Below the pieces are notes generated by a model. That model saw only the letters and a program-made list of their open reading frames with translations. It was not told the DNA's origin and ran no database searches. A stretch of DNA of 35,543 nt from Microcystis aeruginosa LEGE 91341 (lineage in GTDB: Bacteria; Cyanobacteriota; Cyanobacteriia; Cyanobacteriales; Microcystaceae): NCBI RefSeq assembly GCF_015206885.1, contig NZ_JADEXY010000028.1, positions 1-35,543 of the forward strand. The letters are read 5' to 3'. This document shows positions 1 to 7,105 of this stretch, piece after piece (within the stretch, counting starts at the first letter, position 1; each line of letters starts with the position of its first letter). Both the position numbers and the translations under genes were made by a program.

Positions 1-7
1 TGAAAAT

Positions 8-49
8 GGGAAGTGGGAAGTGGGAAGTGGGAAGTGGGAAGTGGGAAGT
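8..49. repeat. Heptanucleotide tandem repeat (GGGAAGT)x6
   Basis: Six perfect copies of the 7-base unit GGGAAGT run head to tail. Heptamer tandem arrays between genes are a known trait of many cyanobacteria, and other heptamer families occur elsewhere in this window. Confidence 0.95.
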
Positions 50-71
50 GGGGAGAATAAATAAAAAAGTC

Positions 72-166
72 TCCTATCTCCTGACTCCTATCTCCTGACT
101 CCTATCTCCTGACTCCTATCTCCTGACTCCTATCTGACTCCTATCTCCTGACTCCTATCTCCTGAC
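72..166. repeat. 14-base tandem repeat, seven copies
   Basis: The unit TCCTATCTCCTGAC is repeated seven times. The fifth copy has lost three bases, which points to slippage. The 14-base period is two heptamers. There are no spacers, so this is not a CRISPR array. It sits just upstream of the first gene. Confidence 0.95.
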
Positions 167-217
167 GACCGACTCCTAACCTTAACGACAATTTTTGATT
201 TTTACCAGAGGTCTATT

Positions 218-817
218 ATGAGTTCTTTAGGCGATCGCTTTAAGAAATTTGCGGGTAAAACTCGCTATGTGGTCTGTCGCTTATTTTTGCATCTCTACGG
301 CCAAGAAATCGCACCCCTGATCGGTATTCTTAATCGTGCCGGCCGGGAGGCGATCGATTCCGAAGGCGATTTAGAGGTCATGGGAGAGGGTTTAGTAGAA
401 ATTTGTCAAAATCTGCTGCAGATGAACCTCTATTGGTTTTCTATAGCTAATGAGGGCGATATTTTTTGGAGTGAGGGGGAAGCGGGAGACTACGTTAACG
501 AACTGTTTACCGATTCTGCGGCCAGATACCTAAGTGAATCGGTGTCTGGGGAAGTGGAGGAAAACGAACCCTTAACTTTACCCGTCACCGATAACTTAGT
601 TGTTATGATCACAATAGCCTTCGAGGGTGAGAGTGCTGCTTTAGAAACTAGCCTAGCCGATCGAGAGGCCCTGGAAGATGGTTTAAAATCAATAATTAAC
701 CTTCACTACCAAGGTCGGCTGCGTGCGATTCAGGTACATTTTTCTCCTGCTCAATTGGGAGATGAATTGACCAATGAGCAACTATTACTCAATTTCCCCG
801 AATTGCTGCCTTTATAG
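218..817 (+). CDS. Conserved cyanobacterial protein, DUF1517-like C-terminus
   Basis: A 199-residue soluble protein of unknown function. The first 60 residues are basic and carry a hydrophobic helix around residues 17-38; the middle is acidic. Residues about 120-199 (hydrophobic strand VVMITIAFEGE, then IQVHFSPAQ, then LTNEQLL and FPEL) resemble the end of DUF1517 proteins as I remember them, where a strand is followed by a WTPQ-like turn and an LT.EELL..YP motif. The family has no firm biochemical role that I can name. The ATG is close to a HIP1 site. The stop is 16 bases before the likely start of the following lipoprotein gene, so the two are probably cotranscribed. Confidence 0.75.
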   Translation: MSSLGDRFKKFAGKTRYVVCRLFLHLYGQEIAPLIGILNRAGREAIDSEGDLEVMGEGLVEICQNLLQMNLYWFSIANEGDIFWSEGEAGDYVNELFTDSAARYLSESVSGEVEENEPLTLPVTDNLVVMITIAFEGESAALETSLADREALEDGLKSIINLHYQGRLRAIQVHFSPAQLGDELTNEQLLLNFPELLPL

Positions 818-833
818 TCTTAATTTTGCCCTT

Positions 834-1703
834 ATGCTGCGCCAAGTAACGACAATCTTTTTAATTCTTACCCTTTGTTGCACAACGGTGGCCTGTGGTT
901 CCTCGTCAAATCAAACTCAGTCACCGTCAGCTAATAACAGTAGTGTAAGACGAGAATCCAATCAGGTTAGTAGCGGTCGCTACGAGGTGCAACAAGCTAC
1001 CTACGATGATGGAGATGGCACTTATACCTTAATGCTGTTAAACACCCCTGGGGGGACTTCTCCCCTCTTTCGCACCACTAACCTGCAAATGGCTAGATTA
1101 ACCGAGGAGGACATTGCTAAAGGGGAAAAAACCGCAGTGGAAATCAACGGTGATCAGGCTACCCTGTACATGACCGAAGATTTTAAAATTGAGTATGTCC
1201 ATAATGTCACGGAAGTGCGGAACAATCCCCAAACCGGACAACAGGAAACCGTGGTGATTCGACAAGAATCGAGTTTTTGGAGTCCTTTTTTCGGTGCTGT
1301 TGCTGGTCAAGCTTTGGGTAGTTTGCTCTTTCGTCCTCAATACTACGTTCCTCCCCTCTATACTCCGGGAGGTGTGATGACCGGTTTTGGTGGTTACGGT
1401 TCCACCTATAATCAGGCAGTAGATCAATACCGGACTAAACATAATAGTCCACCTCCGGCAGTCAAAAATCAGCAAACTCTCCGTTCTACCGGCAATTTAC
1501 GTCGTTATCCTAGCAATACTTCCTCTAGTCCCAATCGCAGCACCACCACCACAAAACCCAGTGGTTCCGGTTATGGTTCTAGTACCCTGAAGAATTCGGG
1601 TAAATCTGATAATGTCAAACGTTCTCCTAGTTTCGGTTCCTCTGGTTCCCGTCGTACCCCTAGTCGCAGTGGTTTCGGCAGCAGCAGACGCGGCCGACGT
1701 TAG
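834..1703 (+). CDS. Putative lipoprotein with Ser/Arg/Gly-rich tail
   Basis: I chose the ATG at 834 rather than the in-frame ATG at 774. From 834 the protein (289 residues) opens with a lipoprotein signal peptide: a hydrophobic run at residues 5-17 and a lipobox T-V-A-C with the acceptor cysteine at residue 21. The earlier start would overlap the upstream gene and put 20 irrelevant residues before the signal. After the lipobox comes a low-complexity Ser/Asn linker, a mixed domain with many acidic residues (about 45-125), a hydrophobic Gly/Pro/Tyr-rich part around 145-185, and a long Ser/Thr/Gly/Arg tail ending in RRGRR. I do not recognise a family. It is likely anchored in the inner or outer membrane facing the periplasm. 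Confidence 0.8.
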   Translation: MLRQVTTIFLILTLCCTTVACGSSSNQTQSPSANNSSVRRESNQVSSGRYEVQQATYDDGDGTYTLMLLNTPGGTSPLFRTTNLQMARLTEEDIAKGEKTAVEINGDQATLYMTEDFKIEYVHNVTEVRNNPQTGQQETVVIRQESSFWSPFFGAVAGQALGSLLFRPQYYVPPLYTPGGVMTGFGGYGSTYNQAVDQYRTKHNSPPPAVKNQQTLRSTGNLRRYPSNTSSSPNRSTTTTKPSGSGYGSSTLKNSGKSDNVKRSPSFGSSGSRRTPSRSGFGSSRRGRR

Positions 1704-1769
1704 GAGGATTTGACTGGAGTGGTGGAAGATTAATCCTGTCTTCCCCACCTCAGACATTGGAGATGACAA

Positions 1770-2285
1770 CTACTTAGTAGCAACCATTTTGCGAATTTCC
1801 GAATAGAAAACCGTCTTGCGATCGCCATTGACTGACTGGATAATACTGGTACGCAATCTCAGATTAGGACTAGCAAACCAGATTCTTTCCTCGATACGAT
1901 GGTGATTGTCCTCAATGGTTAAAGTTAAAGCTTGATCGCTTCTGAGATGATATTCTCCCAGCGCTGCCGATTTACCGTCCGATGTGATTAATTTTCCTTG
2001 CCAAGGATTCTCTGAGGGTAGCCAAACTAAATAGCTAGAACCGATTTTTTTCGGTTGTCCATAGTCCACGGAATTATCCCAAGTCGCTTTCCATCCCCCT
2101 AGACTGGCCAGGGACTGACAGTTATTTTCTAAACATAATTGCACCACATCGGCAGCATCGGCAGCCAGCAAATCGATGGTGATTTCTGCTTTATTATTGG
2201 CAACTTTTTGGGCAGCTAATTGATAACTGGTGCGCTGAGAAAACCATTTACCCGCACAGAGATTAATAAATTCTTGAATGTCCAT
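1770..2285 (-). CDS. Phycobiliprotein bilin lyase, CpcS/CpeS family
   Basis: Enzymes of this family attach phycocyanobilin to the conserved Cys-82 position of phycobiliprotein subunits during phycobilisome assembly. The 171-residue length is typical. The N-terminus (MDIQEF followed by AGKWFSQRTSY) matches the family signature, and the rest has the alternating strands of its lipocalin-like barrel, including W-rich turns (GGWKATWDN) and a late RIWFASPNLRLR strand. I cannot tell CpcS, CpcU and CpeS subtypes apart by eye, so no symbol is given. It lies 61 bases downstream of the HEAT-repeat gene on the same strand, which suits a shared phycobilisome role. Confidence 0.88.
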   Translation of the reverse strand: MDIQEFINLCAGKWFSQRTSYQLAAQKVANNKAEITIDLLAADAADVVQLCLENNCQSLASLGGWKATWDNSVDYGQPKKIGSSYLVWLPSENPWQGKLITSDGKSAALGEYHLRSDQALTLTIEDNHHRIEERIWFASPNLRLRTSIIQSVNGDRKTVFYSEIRKMVATK

Positions 2286-2346
2286 GAATGGCTGTAGGCA
2301 AAGATTGATCGCTCTGGAAGAATAGATTATTTATTCTATCCTATCC

Positions 2347-3015
2347 CTAGACCTTGGCCAATTTTTGCAAAGATAAACGGGCCGCTTCGCGCACTTGTGG
2401 ATGTTCGTCCTTGACCAAAAATTTTAAGGCTGCGATCGTTTTTTCCGCTGGAAGATGGCCTAAAGCTTCCGCTAATCGCTGCCGGATTAACCAGTCATCG
2501 GAGTTAACGAAGGTTAAAAGCTTCTCGACGGTTTCCACTGCTTTGATTTCCCCAAGGGCAGCAATAGCGGCCTGTTGAATAACCGCTTCGTTACTATCGA
2601 GGGCCGATAATAACACCTGTTTAGCCCGAATATCGCGCAAATTCCCCAAGGCAACGGCAGCACTGAAGCGGACTAACCATTGCGTGTCTTCGTAAAAAGC
2701 CCGTTGTAGGGGTTCAAAAGCGCGAATATCTTCTAAATAACCTAAAGCCCCCGCAGCATCGGCGCGAATGCCATAATCGGCATCATTGGCTAACAAATCC
2801 ACTAGGATAGGAAAGCATTCCTCGGTTTGTTTGACTCCCAAGGCAAAGACAGCCATCGATCGCACCGGCAGCATTTCATCATAAAGGACTTTTTTGATCA
2901 AGGGTACAGCCTCATCTGGGGCCACTTCTCGCAGGGAGGCCAAGGCCAGCAGACGGTCTTTAGAGTTGCTGCTTTCTAACTGGAGGGCAATGGTTTCTAT
3001 ATCAGGCTTGCTCAT
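2347..3015 (-). CDS. HEAT-repeat protein, NblB / CpcE-like
   Basis: A 222-residue all-helical protein made of about six HEAT repeats of roughly 31 residues. Recurring marks are A..ALG..., VR..A..ALG and IR..LAEALG, e.g. residues 50-61, 83-93, 115-126, 145-156 and 178-188. Proteins like this in cyanobacteria include the lyase subunits CpcE/CpcF and NblB, which is needed for phycobilisome breakdown under nutrient stress. The length and whole-protein repeat layout fit NblB best, but HEAT repeats diverge fast. The frame also allows a TTG start nine bases upstream; the ATG at 3015 is preferred. The gene directly precedes the bilin lyase gene. Confidence 0.75.
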   Translation of the reverse strand: MSKPDIETIALQLESSNSKDRLLALASLREVAPDEAVPLIKKVLYDEMLPVRSMAVFALGVKQTEECFPILVDLLANDADYGIRADAAGALGYLEDIRAFEPLQRAFYEDTQWLVRFSAAVALGNLRDIRAKQVLLSALDSNEAVIQQAAIAALGEIKAVETVEKLLTFVNSDDWLIRQRLAEALGHLPAEKTIAALKFLVKDEHPQVREAARLSLQKLAKV

Positions 3016-3024
3016 TTTTGTCAA

Positions 3025-3511
3025 TCACTTGTAATATTTCTTTAATTCTAACGCAATTGTTTCTAAGTCAGCAGCCCTAGTGGACTGAAACAGCTAATTT
3101 CTGTGTGTTACAGTGTTTCTCATAAAGATGAAGTGTAACCTAATTTGGTATGGAAGACCGACTCCCGAAAACGAAAACTGTGTACCCAATCATTAAGATA
3201 ACTGCTGTGGCTAATATCCTTAACAATAGGGTTAATTTAGCTTAAACCTCCTGTAAAGGTAAGTTTTCGAGGTGCTATCGAGTCGAAATATCGAAAACCT
3301 CAGATAAATTTCACATAATCTTGGGTTTTATGGAGAGGATAGTTGTCTCTTGTCTGAACCGTCTCGGAGTCTCCTCAGGGAAGATTTTTGATTTTTGCAG
3401 AAACTCTCTTAAACAAGTTGGGGAAGTGGTTCTACAAAAATTAACTTTATTTATGTTTAAAATGCTATCATGAAGCTTGCATCGTAGATTTCAGTAGATA
3501 TTGAGAAAACC
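3025..3511. other. 487-base intergenic stretch with inverted repeats
   Basis: No convincing ORF. It holds an 8-base perfect inverted repeat (GTTTTCGA at 3263-3270, TCGAAAAC at 3291-3298) with further pairing possible between the flanking bases, and a weaker GTTACA/TGTAAC pair around 3108-3141. This could be a small structured RNA or the 5' region of the toxin-antitoxin operon, but I do not recognise a known RNA family. Confidence 0.35.
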
Positions 3512-3739
3512 ATGACTATTTCTGGCAATAAAATTACAGAAAGCATTATTAACAAGCTACAGGAAATTCCTCTAGATAAACAAAAACAAATCTTAGAATA
3601 TTTAGAAGCTCTTACGGAGGAAAAGGAGCCGTCATCTTCCCCTAAAAAACGAGTCTTTGGATTGCATCAGGGAAAAATTTGGATGAGTGATGATTTCAAT
3701 CAACCCTTGCCCGATAACTTCTGGAATTTTGACTCATGA
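3512..3739 (+). CDS. Antitoxin, DUF2281 (VapB-like)
   Basis: A 75-residue protein that opens with a helical segment (ESIINKLQEIPLDKQKQILE, residues 10-29) typical of DUF2281 antitoxins. It continues through a charged Ser/Pro linker to a C-terminal tail with G-KIWMSDDF and PLPDNFW (about 54-72), the part expected to thread into the PIN toxin. Its stop overlaps the toxin start in an ATGA at 3736-3739, the usual translational coupling of such pairs. By analogy it should neutralise the PIN toxin and repress the operon as a complex. No separate DNA-binding motif is obvious, so autoregulation is inference. Confidence 0.88.
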   Translation: MTISGNKITESIINKLQEIPLDKQKQILEYLEALTEEKEPSSSPKKRVFGLHQGKIWMSDDFNQPLPDNFWNFDS

Positions 3740-4122
3740 ATATTCTCTTAGATAGTCACACTTTAATCTGGTTTTCCCAGAATTCTCCTCAGCTTTCCTC
3801 ATCAGCAATTAAGATACTAGAAGATAGAAATAATCTTCTTTTCTTGAGTTTAGTCAGTGTCTGGGAAATACAGATCAAAGTACAGTTAGGCAAATTAAAT
3901 TTAGATATTTCTCTCGCGGAAATAGTTAAAGATCAAACTAAAATTAATGATGTGCAGATTTTACCCCTGAAATTATCTCATATTTGGACATTAGACACCT
4001 TACCTTATTATCACAAAGATCCCTTTGATCGTTTATTAATTTCTCAAGCAATTACAGAAAACCTAATTATCCTAGGCGTTGATTCTGTTTTTGATTCTTA
4101 TCCCGTACAAAAAATATGGTAA
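3736..4122 (+). CDS. PIN-domain toxin, VapC-like (Sll0205 type)
   Basis: A 128-residue PIN-domain ribonuclease, probably an RNA-cleaving toxin. The four acidic metal-binding positions are visible: D6 in LLDSHTLIW, E44 in SVWEI, D98 in HKDPFDRLL and D116 in LGVDSVFDSYP. The short C-terminus ending YPVQKIW is a hallmark of the Sll0205-like PIN subgroup found in cyanobacteria. It overlaps the antitoxin gene by four bases. The active site looks complete, so the toxin is probably functional. The RNA target cannot be read from sequence. Confidence 0.92.
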   Translation: MNILLDSHTLIWFSQNSPQLSSSAIKILEDRNNLLFLSLVSVWEIQIKVQLGKLNLDISLAEIVKDQTKINDVQILPLKLSHIWTLDTLPYYHKDPFDRLLISQAITENLIILGVDSVFDSYPVQKIW

Positions 4123-4258
4123 AAAATGTCATTTGTTTTCTTTTTATTACTGTTTACAAAATTTCTAAAACCTCAAAAACCTCAAAAATAAAACTCATGA
4201 TTGAGATTAATAGTTATGCTAAAAACTACCCGAATTCTGGTTAAAATTTCCTCTATTA

Positions 4259-4384
4259 ATGCTAATAGAAGATAGTGATCAAATACCCGAATTAAAGGAG
4301 AAAGGATATGGAGTTTTATCCTTGGCAATAAAATTACCAACAGGCAGTTTAAATGCAGTACAGCTTATTAACAGTTCTGATTAA
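4259..4384 (+). other. Possible small ORF or gene remnant
   Basis: An ATG at 4259 opens a 41-residue frame ending just before the creatininase stop on the other strand. The predicted peptide (charged start, then GYGVLSLAIKLPTGSLNAV) reads like real protein, but there is no clear ribosome-binding site and I recognise no family. It may be the tail of a deleted gene. Confidence 0.25.
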
Positions 4385-4391
4385 TCTTCTA

Positions 4392-5198
4392 TTAAGATAA
4401 CTTCGGTTGACGGAATTGATAAACATCAGTGATCGCCTGTACCCAACCATTAGCAACGGATTCTAATAATCGATCGCCTTTTTCTTTACTTGCATTAGTA
4501 GCATCTCCCATCACTCCACTTTTAGTTAATTCCTTAGTTAACCAAGCAAAGGGTAATTTTCCTTCCATAGTTAATAAACTATTTTCTGGCAAACCTTGGG
4601 GATATTCTCGGACAGCCCGCTCAATTTTTACCTGTTCTGGCAGTAATGATAACATAATGCTAGTTTCCACATCTCCTGCATGAATACCGTATTCTAATTC
4701 ATATTCCGAGAATAATTCAGCCGCATTGTGGGGAACTCGCCAAGTGAAAAAAGGAAATACTAAAAAATCGGGATATTGTTGGTGAATATCCCTAGCAGCA
4801 ATTTCCATAACTTGCGGTTGTCCGCCGTGGGAGTTCATTAATACTAACTTGCGAAAACCCGAACGATAGAGACTTTCAGCTATTTCTTGAATTAGGGTTA
4901 ATAAGGTGGCTGCTGAGAGGGTAATTGTGCCGGGGAAAGACCAATGTTCGTTAGATTTTCCGTAGTAGAGACAGGGTAAAGCAAAGGCGGGAACATTTGT
5001 ATCTAATTTCTCGAAAGCTTTGCCTAAAACCCCTAAACTAATGGCAGCATCGACAGCAATAGGGAGATGGGGTCCGTGTTGTTCGATCGCACCGATGGGT
5101 TGAATAATTACCACATTTTCCTTATCTGGCATTGAATCTATATCAGTCCAAGTAAGATAGGGAAAATAACGATGAGGGGGAATAAAACCGTGCATCAT
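4392..5198 (-). CDS. Creatininase-family amidohydrolase
   Basis: A 268-residue member of the creatininase superfamily, metal-dependent amidohydrolases that include creatinine amidohydrolase and enzymes acting on formamide-bearing cofactor and nucleotide intermediates. The visible motifs are PIGAIEQHGPHLP with the metal-binding Glu and His (about residues 36-48), the Asp of VDAA soon after, NSHGGQ (about 122-127), and HAGDVETS (about 173-180), where the family has HAGE.ETS. The second ATG codon also gives a sensible start. The gene stands alone between the toxin-antitoxin pair and a repeat region, so context does not reveal its substrate; 'creatininase' should be read as a fold name. Confidence 0.9.
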   Translation of the reverse strand: MMHGFIPPHRYFPYLTWTDIDSMPDKENVVIIQPIGAIEQHGPHLPIAVDAAISLGVLGKAFEKLDTNVPAFALPCLYYGKSNEHWSFPGTITLSAATLLTLIQEIAESLYRSGFRKLVLMNSHGGQPQVMEIAARDIHQQYPDFLVFPFFTWRVPHNAAELFSEYELEYGIHAGDVETSIMLSLLPEQVKIERAVREYPQGLPENSLLTMEGKLPFAWLTKELTKSGVMGDATNASKEKGDRLLESVANGWVQAITDVYQFRQPKLS

Positions 5199-5237
5199 AA
5201 TTTTACTAGGGGTGAGGGATTAGGGTTGGGGGAAAAA

Positions 5238-5342
5238 TTACTGTTTATGTTGTAATTTTATCACTAATTCTTGGCAAGGTTGCCAATCATCTTTATCGGT
5301 AATGGCTTGCCAAAACGAATCCCCATAGCAACAAAACCTGTT
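5238..5342 (-). pseudogene. Possible C-terminal gene remnant
   Basis: On the minus strand a frame with no start codon reads about 34 codons (FCCYGDSFWQAITDKDDW, then QELVIKLQHKQ and a TAA). Residue choice looks protein-like and the frame ends in a normal stop, while an in-frame TGA lies immediately upstream. It may be the tail of a decayed gene. No family is recognised. Confidence 0.3.
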
Positions 5343-5387
5343 TCATTAATTAAGTAGTCGTGCAAAATTAATTTCCTAGTGAAGATA

Positions 5388-5415
5388 GGCAAGAGGCAAG
5401 AGGCAAGAGGCAAGA
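5388..5415. repeat. Heptanucleotide tandem repeat (GGCAAGA)x4
   Basis: Four perfect copies of GGCAAGA. A related array lies at 15898-15924. It sits in the long gene-poor stretch between the creatininase gene and the membrane protein gene. Confidence 0.93.
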
Positions 5416-5727
5416 GGTGGTTAGATATGTGTAATTAATTTTGCTTAGGTACTTATAATCTGCAATATCGTCGGGCAAAAAAAAACAGAGGTAACTTGTT
5501 TTTTTACCCTTGTTACTGATCATCTTTAAGCCTTTTCTTTAAGTATTGTTGTTAATGTAGCTTATTAAGATCAGCGATCTGCTACGCAGTGCCTGGTTCT
5601 TCTGGTTTCTGTGTGGAAACGAGGTCTATACTGATAGTTTATTTAACAAAATAGTTCTAAAAGTCTTTCCCAGTAAACATTTCACGATTTCATAAGCAAA
5701 AATTATCACACAAAGTCGAGAAGAGCC

Positions 5728-6042
5728 AGTGCCTTCGGCATCGCACTTAGACTCACAGCTTCAATCAATCTGCATGGTGCGTTCCCAAAAATCGCTCGGT
5801 GGAGCAGTAGAAGTCAGATTAGGGAACGCACCCTACAAGATCGGCGATCGCACTAGCCTCCACGTTGCTACAGCGATGGCGTAATGCTACGCAGTGCCCT
5901 CAGCATCGCACTTAAACTCACAGCTTTAATCAATGGGCATGGTGCGTTCCCCAAAATCGATCGGTGGAGCAGTAGAAGTCAGATTAGGGGACGCACCCTA
6001 GGACGATGGCGTACTGCTACGCAGTGCCTTCGGCATCGCACT
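5728..6042. repeat. Two ~105-base direct repeats plus a third partial copy
   Basis: Copy one runs about 5728-5834, copy two about 5895-6001, and the first part recurs at about 6004-6042. Each full copy starts with a GTGCC.TC.GCATCGCACT block. It continues with CTCACAGCTT.AATCAAT and ends in a segment bounded by GGTGCGTTCCC and GGG(A/G)ACGCACC, an inverted repeat of about 11 bases. A TGCTACGCAGTGCC module precedes copies two and three and also occurs near 5579; a relative is seen near 30217. The stretch 5199-6047 holds no other gene that I can support. Confidence 0.85.
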
Positions 6043-6047
6043 CTACT

Positions 6048-6596
6048 TCAAAACGCTTCTGCTTCTGCCATTGCTCCGACCAAGACCAAACCCCATATGA
6101 TGATGCCAATGTCCAGACAGAGAATGTGGCCAGCGGACCACCCATAATAGTTTTCGTTTGGGTTTCGCTTCTTTGTGACCTCGTTGACGTAGTTCTGCAC
6201 TGGGACGAGGCACAAGAATGACGGGATGAGGGCAGACACGATAGTCTGTGCAAGCCCAATTTCTCTGGTGAGAATGTTCGAGAGAATCATCAAGACAACC
6301 CATCCCGTAGCCAAGCTGCCTGGCGAGAAAGTGGGGACTTGAATAGCACGTGCCTCCCTGTCCCCATGTATTCTCCGAAGAAGGCTATGGCAGAAGAATA
6401 TCCCAAAGAAGCTTCGCCAGAACGGACTGATGTTGAGGTTGTCCCTTTCCTTGACGTATTGCCAGTTCTTGTAAATCCAGTATGCCTGATAGAGCGAGAG
6501 TGAGAAGATTGACAGGATGATAAGCCTGCCAGTCGGAATATAGAGGAATAGAGGCTTCGCTGGTGGCGGGGCATCACTCTCAGTTGTAATATACAT
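6048..6596 (-). CDS. Small multi-pass membrane protein, unknown function
   Basis: A 182-residue protein with about four membrane segments: residues about 23-42, 63-75, 93-125 and 155-178. The first helix is followed by QAYWIYKNWQYVKERDN, and the short loop after it has ISPFWRSFFGIFF. This pattern (aromatic helix, YKNW, then isPfwR..F) recurs in uncharacterised bacterial membrane proteins related to DUF4234. A good ribosome-binding site (AAGAAAGGAAA) precedes the ATG, and a TATAAT lies about 30 bases upstream on the same strand. Base composition is odd: 6061-6120 is about 52% GC, above its neighbours. It is bracketed by repeats and long noncoding DNA, which hints at acquisition. Confidence 0.7.
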   Translation of the reverse strand: MYITTESDAPPPAKPLFLYIPTGRLIILSIFSLSLYQAYWIYKNWQYVKERDNLNISPFWRSFFGIFFCHSLLRRIHGDREARAIQVPTFSPGSLATGWVVLMILSNILTREIGLAQTIVSALIPSFLCLVPVQNYVNEVTKKRNPNENYYGWSAGHILCLDIGIIIWGLVLVGAMAEAEAF

Positions 6597-6622
6597 TTTC
6601 CTTTCTTGCTGTCTAACTACAT

Positions 6623-6628
6623 ATTATA
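6623..6628 (-). promoter_or_regulatory. Candidate -10 box for the 182-residue membrane protein gene
   Basis: Perfect TATAAT on the minus strand, 26-31 bases before the ATG at 6596. I found no good -35 hexamer at the right distance, which is common in cyanobacterial type 2 promoters. Confidence 0.4.
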
Positions 6629-7065
6629 CGGAAACTCTCTGTATAACACTCTTCAGAGTAACGATATGGGTCAACTTTCTGTATGTCACTCCATTTAGGC
6701 GCAATCGCAAGAAGTTTTTCGTCTATCACACCCAAAAGCCTGTTAGCCAGATGAGCTTATTGCAAACAATCTCCTTTAAGGAGACTGATCACAGAGGCCT
6801 TCTAGAGTTCTAGCAAAGATTCTTATATCTGACTGCACTTTGTCACAAAACTTCACTATTATTTTGACACTTTTAATGGTTGGAGAGGAAACATTAATCG
6901 CCAAGTCTGGTCAATTTTTGTCCAAAGCATTTGAGGAAATGACCTGAACAAATAGCCAAATATAGCACTATTTTCTTTGTTCCCCAAAAGCTGGTTATCC
7001 TCGCACTTTGGGCAAATTTAAGACCATTGAATGGGGGAAATTAACCGATAATGAATAACTGGTTG

Positions 7066-7095
7066 GGGTGCGTTAATTTAAGCAATAACACACCC
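7066..7095. repeat. Palindromic GGGTGCGTTA / TAACACACCC hairpin
   Basis: Ten-base arms, with one G-T pair, around a 10-base loop, just past the purH stop. There is no T-run, so it looks like a dispersed cyanobacterial palindrome rather than a classical terminator. A relative with arms GGGTGTGTTA / TAACGCACCC lies at 23979-24006. Confidence 0.6.
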
Positions 7096-7105
7096 TAACT
7101 TTGTA

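Larger units (their letters stand above)
6597..7105. other. 509-base intergenic stretch
   Basis: No ORF that I can support. It contains the probable promoter of the 182-residue membrane protein (TATAAT, minus strand, 6623-6628), a pair of imperfect direct repeats (ACTCTCTGTATAACAC near 6633 and ACTTTCTGTATGTCAC near 6673), and at 7066-7095 a hairpin with arms GGGTGCGTTA / TAACACACCC beyond the purH stop. Confidence 0.4.

Noticed and set aside
72-166. CRISPR array
   Set aside because: The 14-base units abut with no spacers; it is a simple tandem repeat.
774-833. Upstream ATG as the lipoprotein start
   Set aside because: It overlaps the previous gene and would place 20 residues before a clear signal peptide and lipobox.
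5884-6303. Several overlapping frames on both strands as extra genes
   Set aside because: They lie in repeat DNA or in the wrong frame of the membrane protein gene and have no recognisable protein features.
7066-7095. Rho-independent terminator of purH
   Set aside because: A stem is present but no T-run follows on the minus strand; it fits better as a dispersed palindrome.
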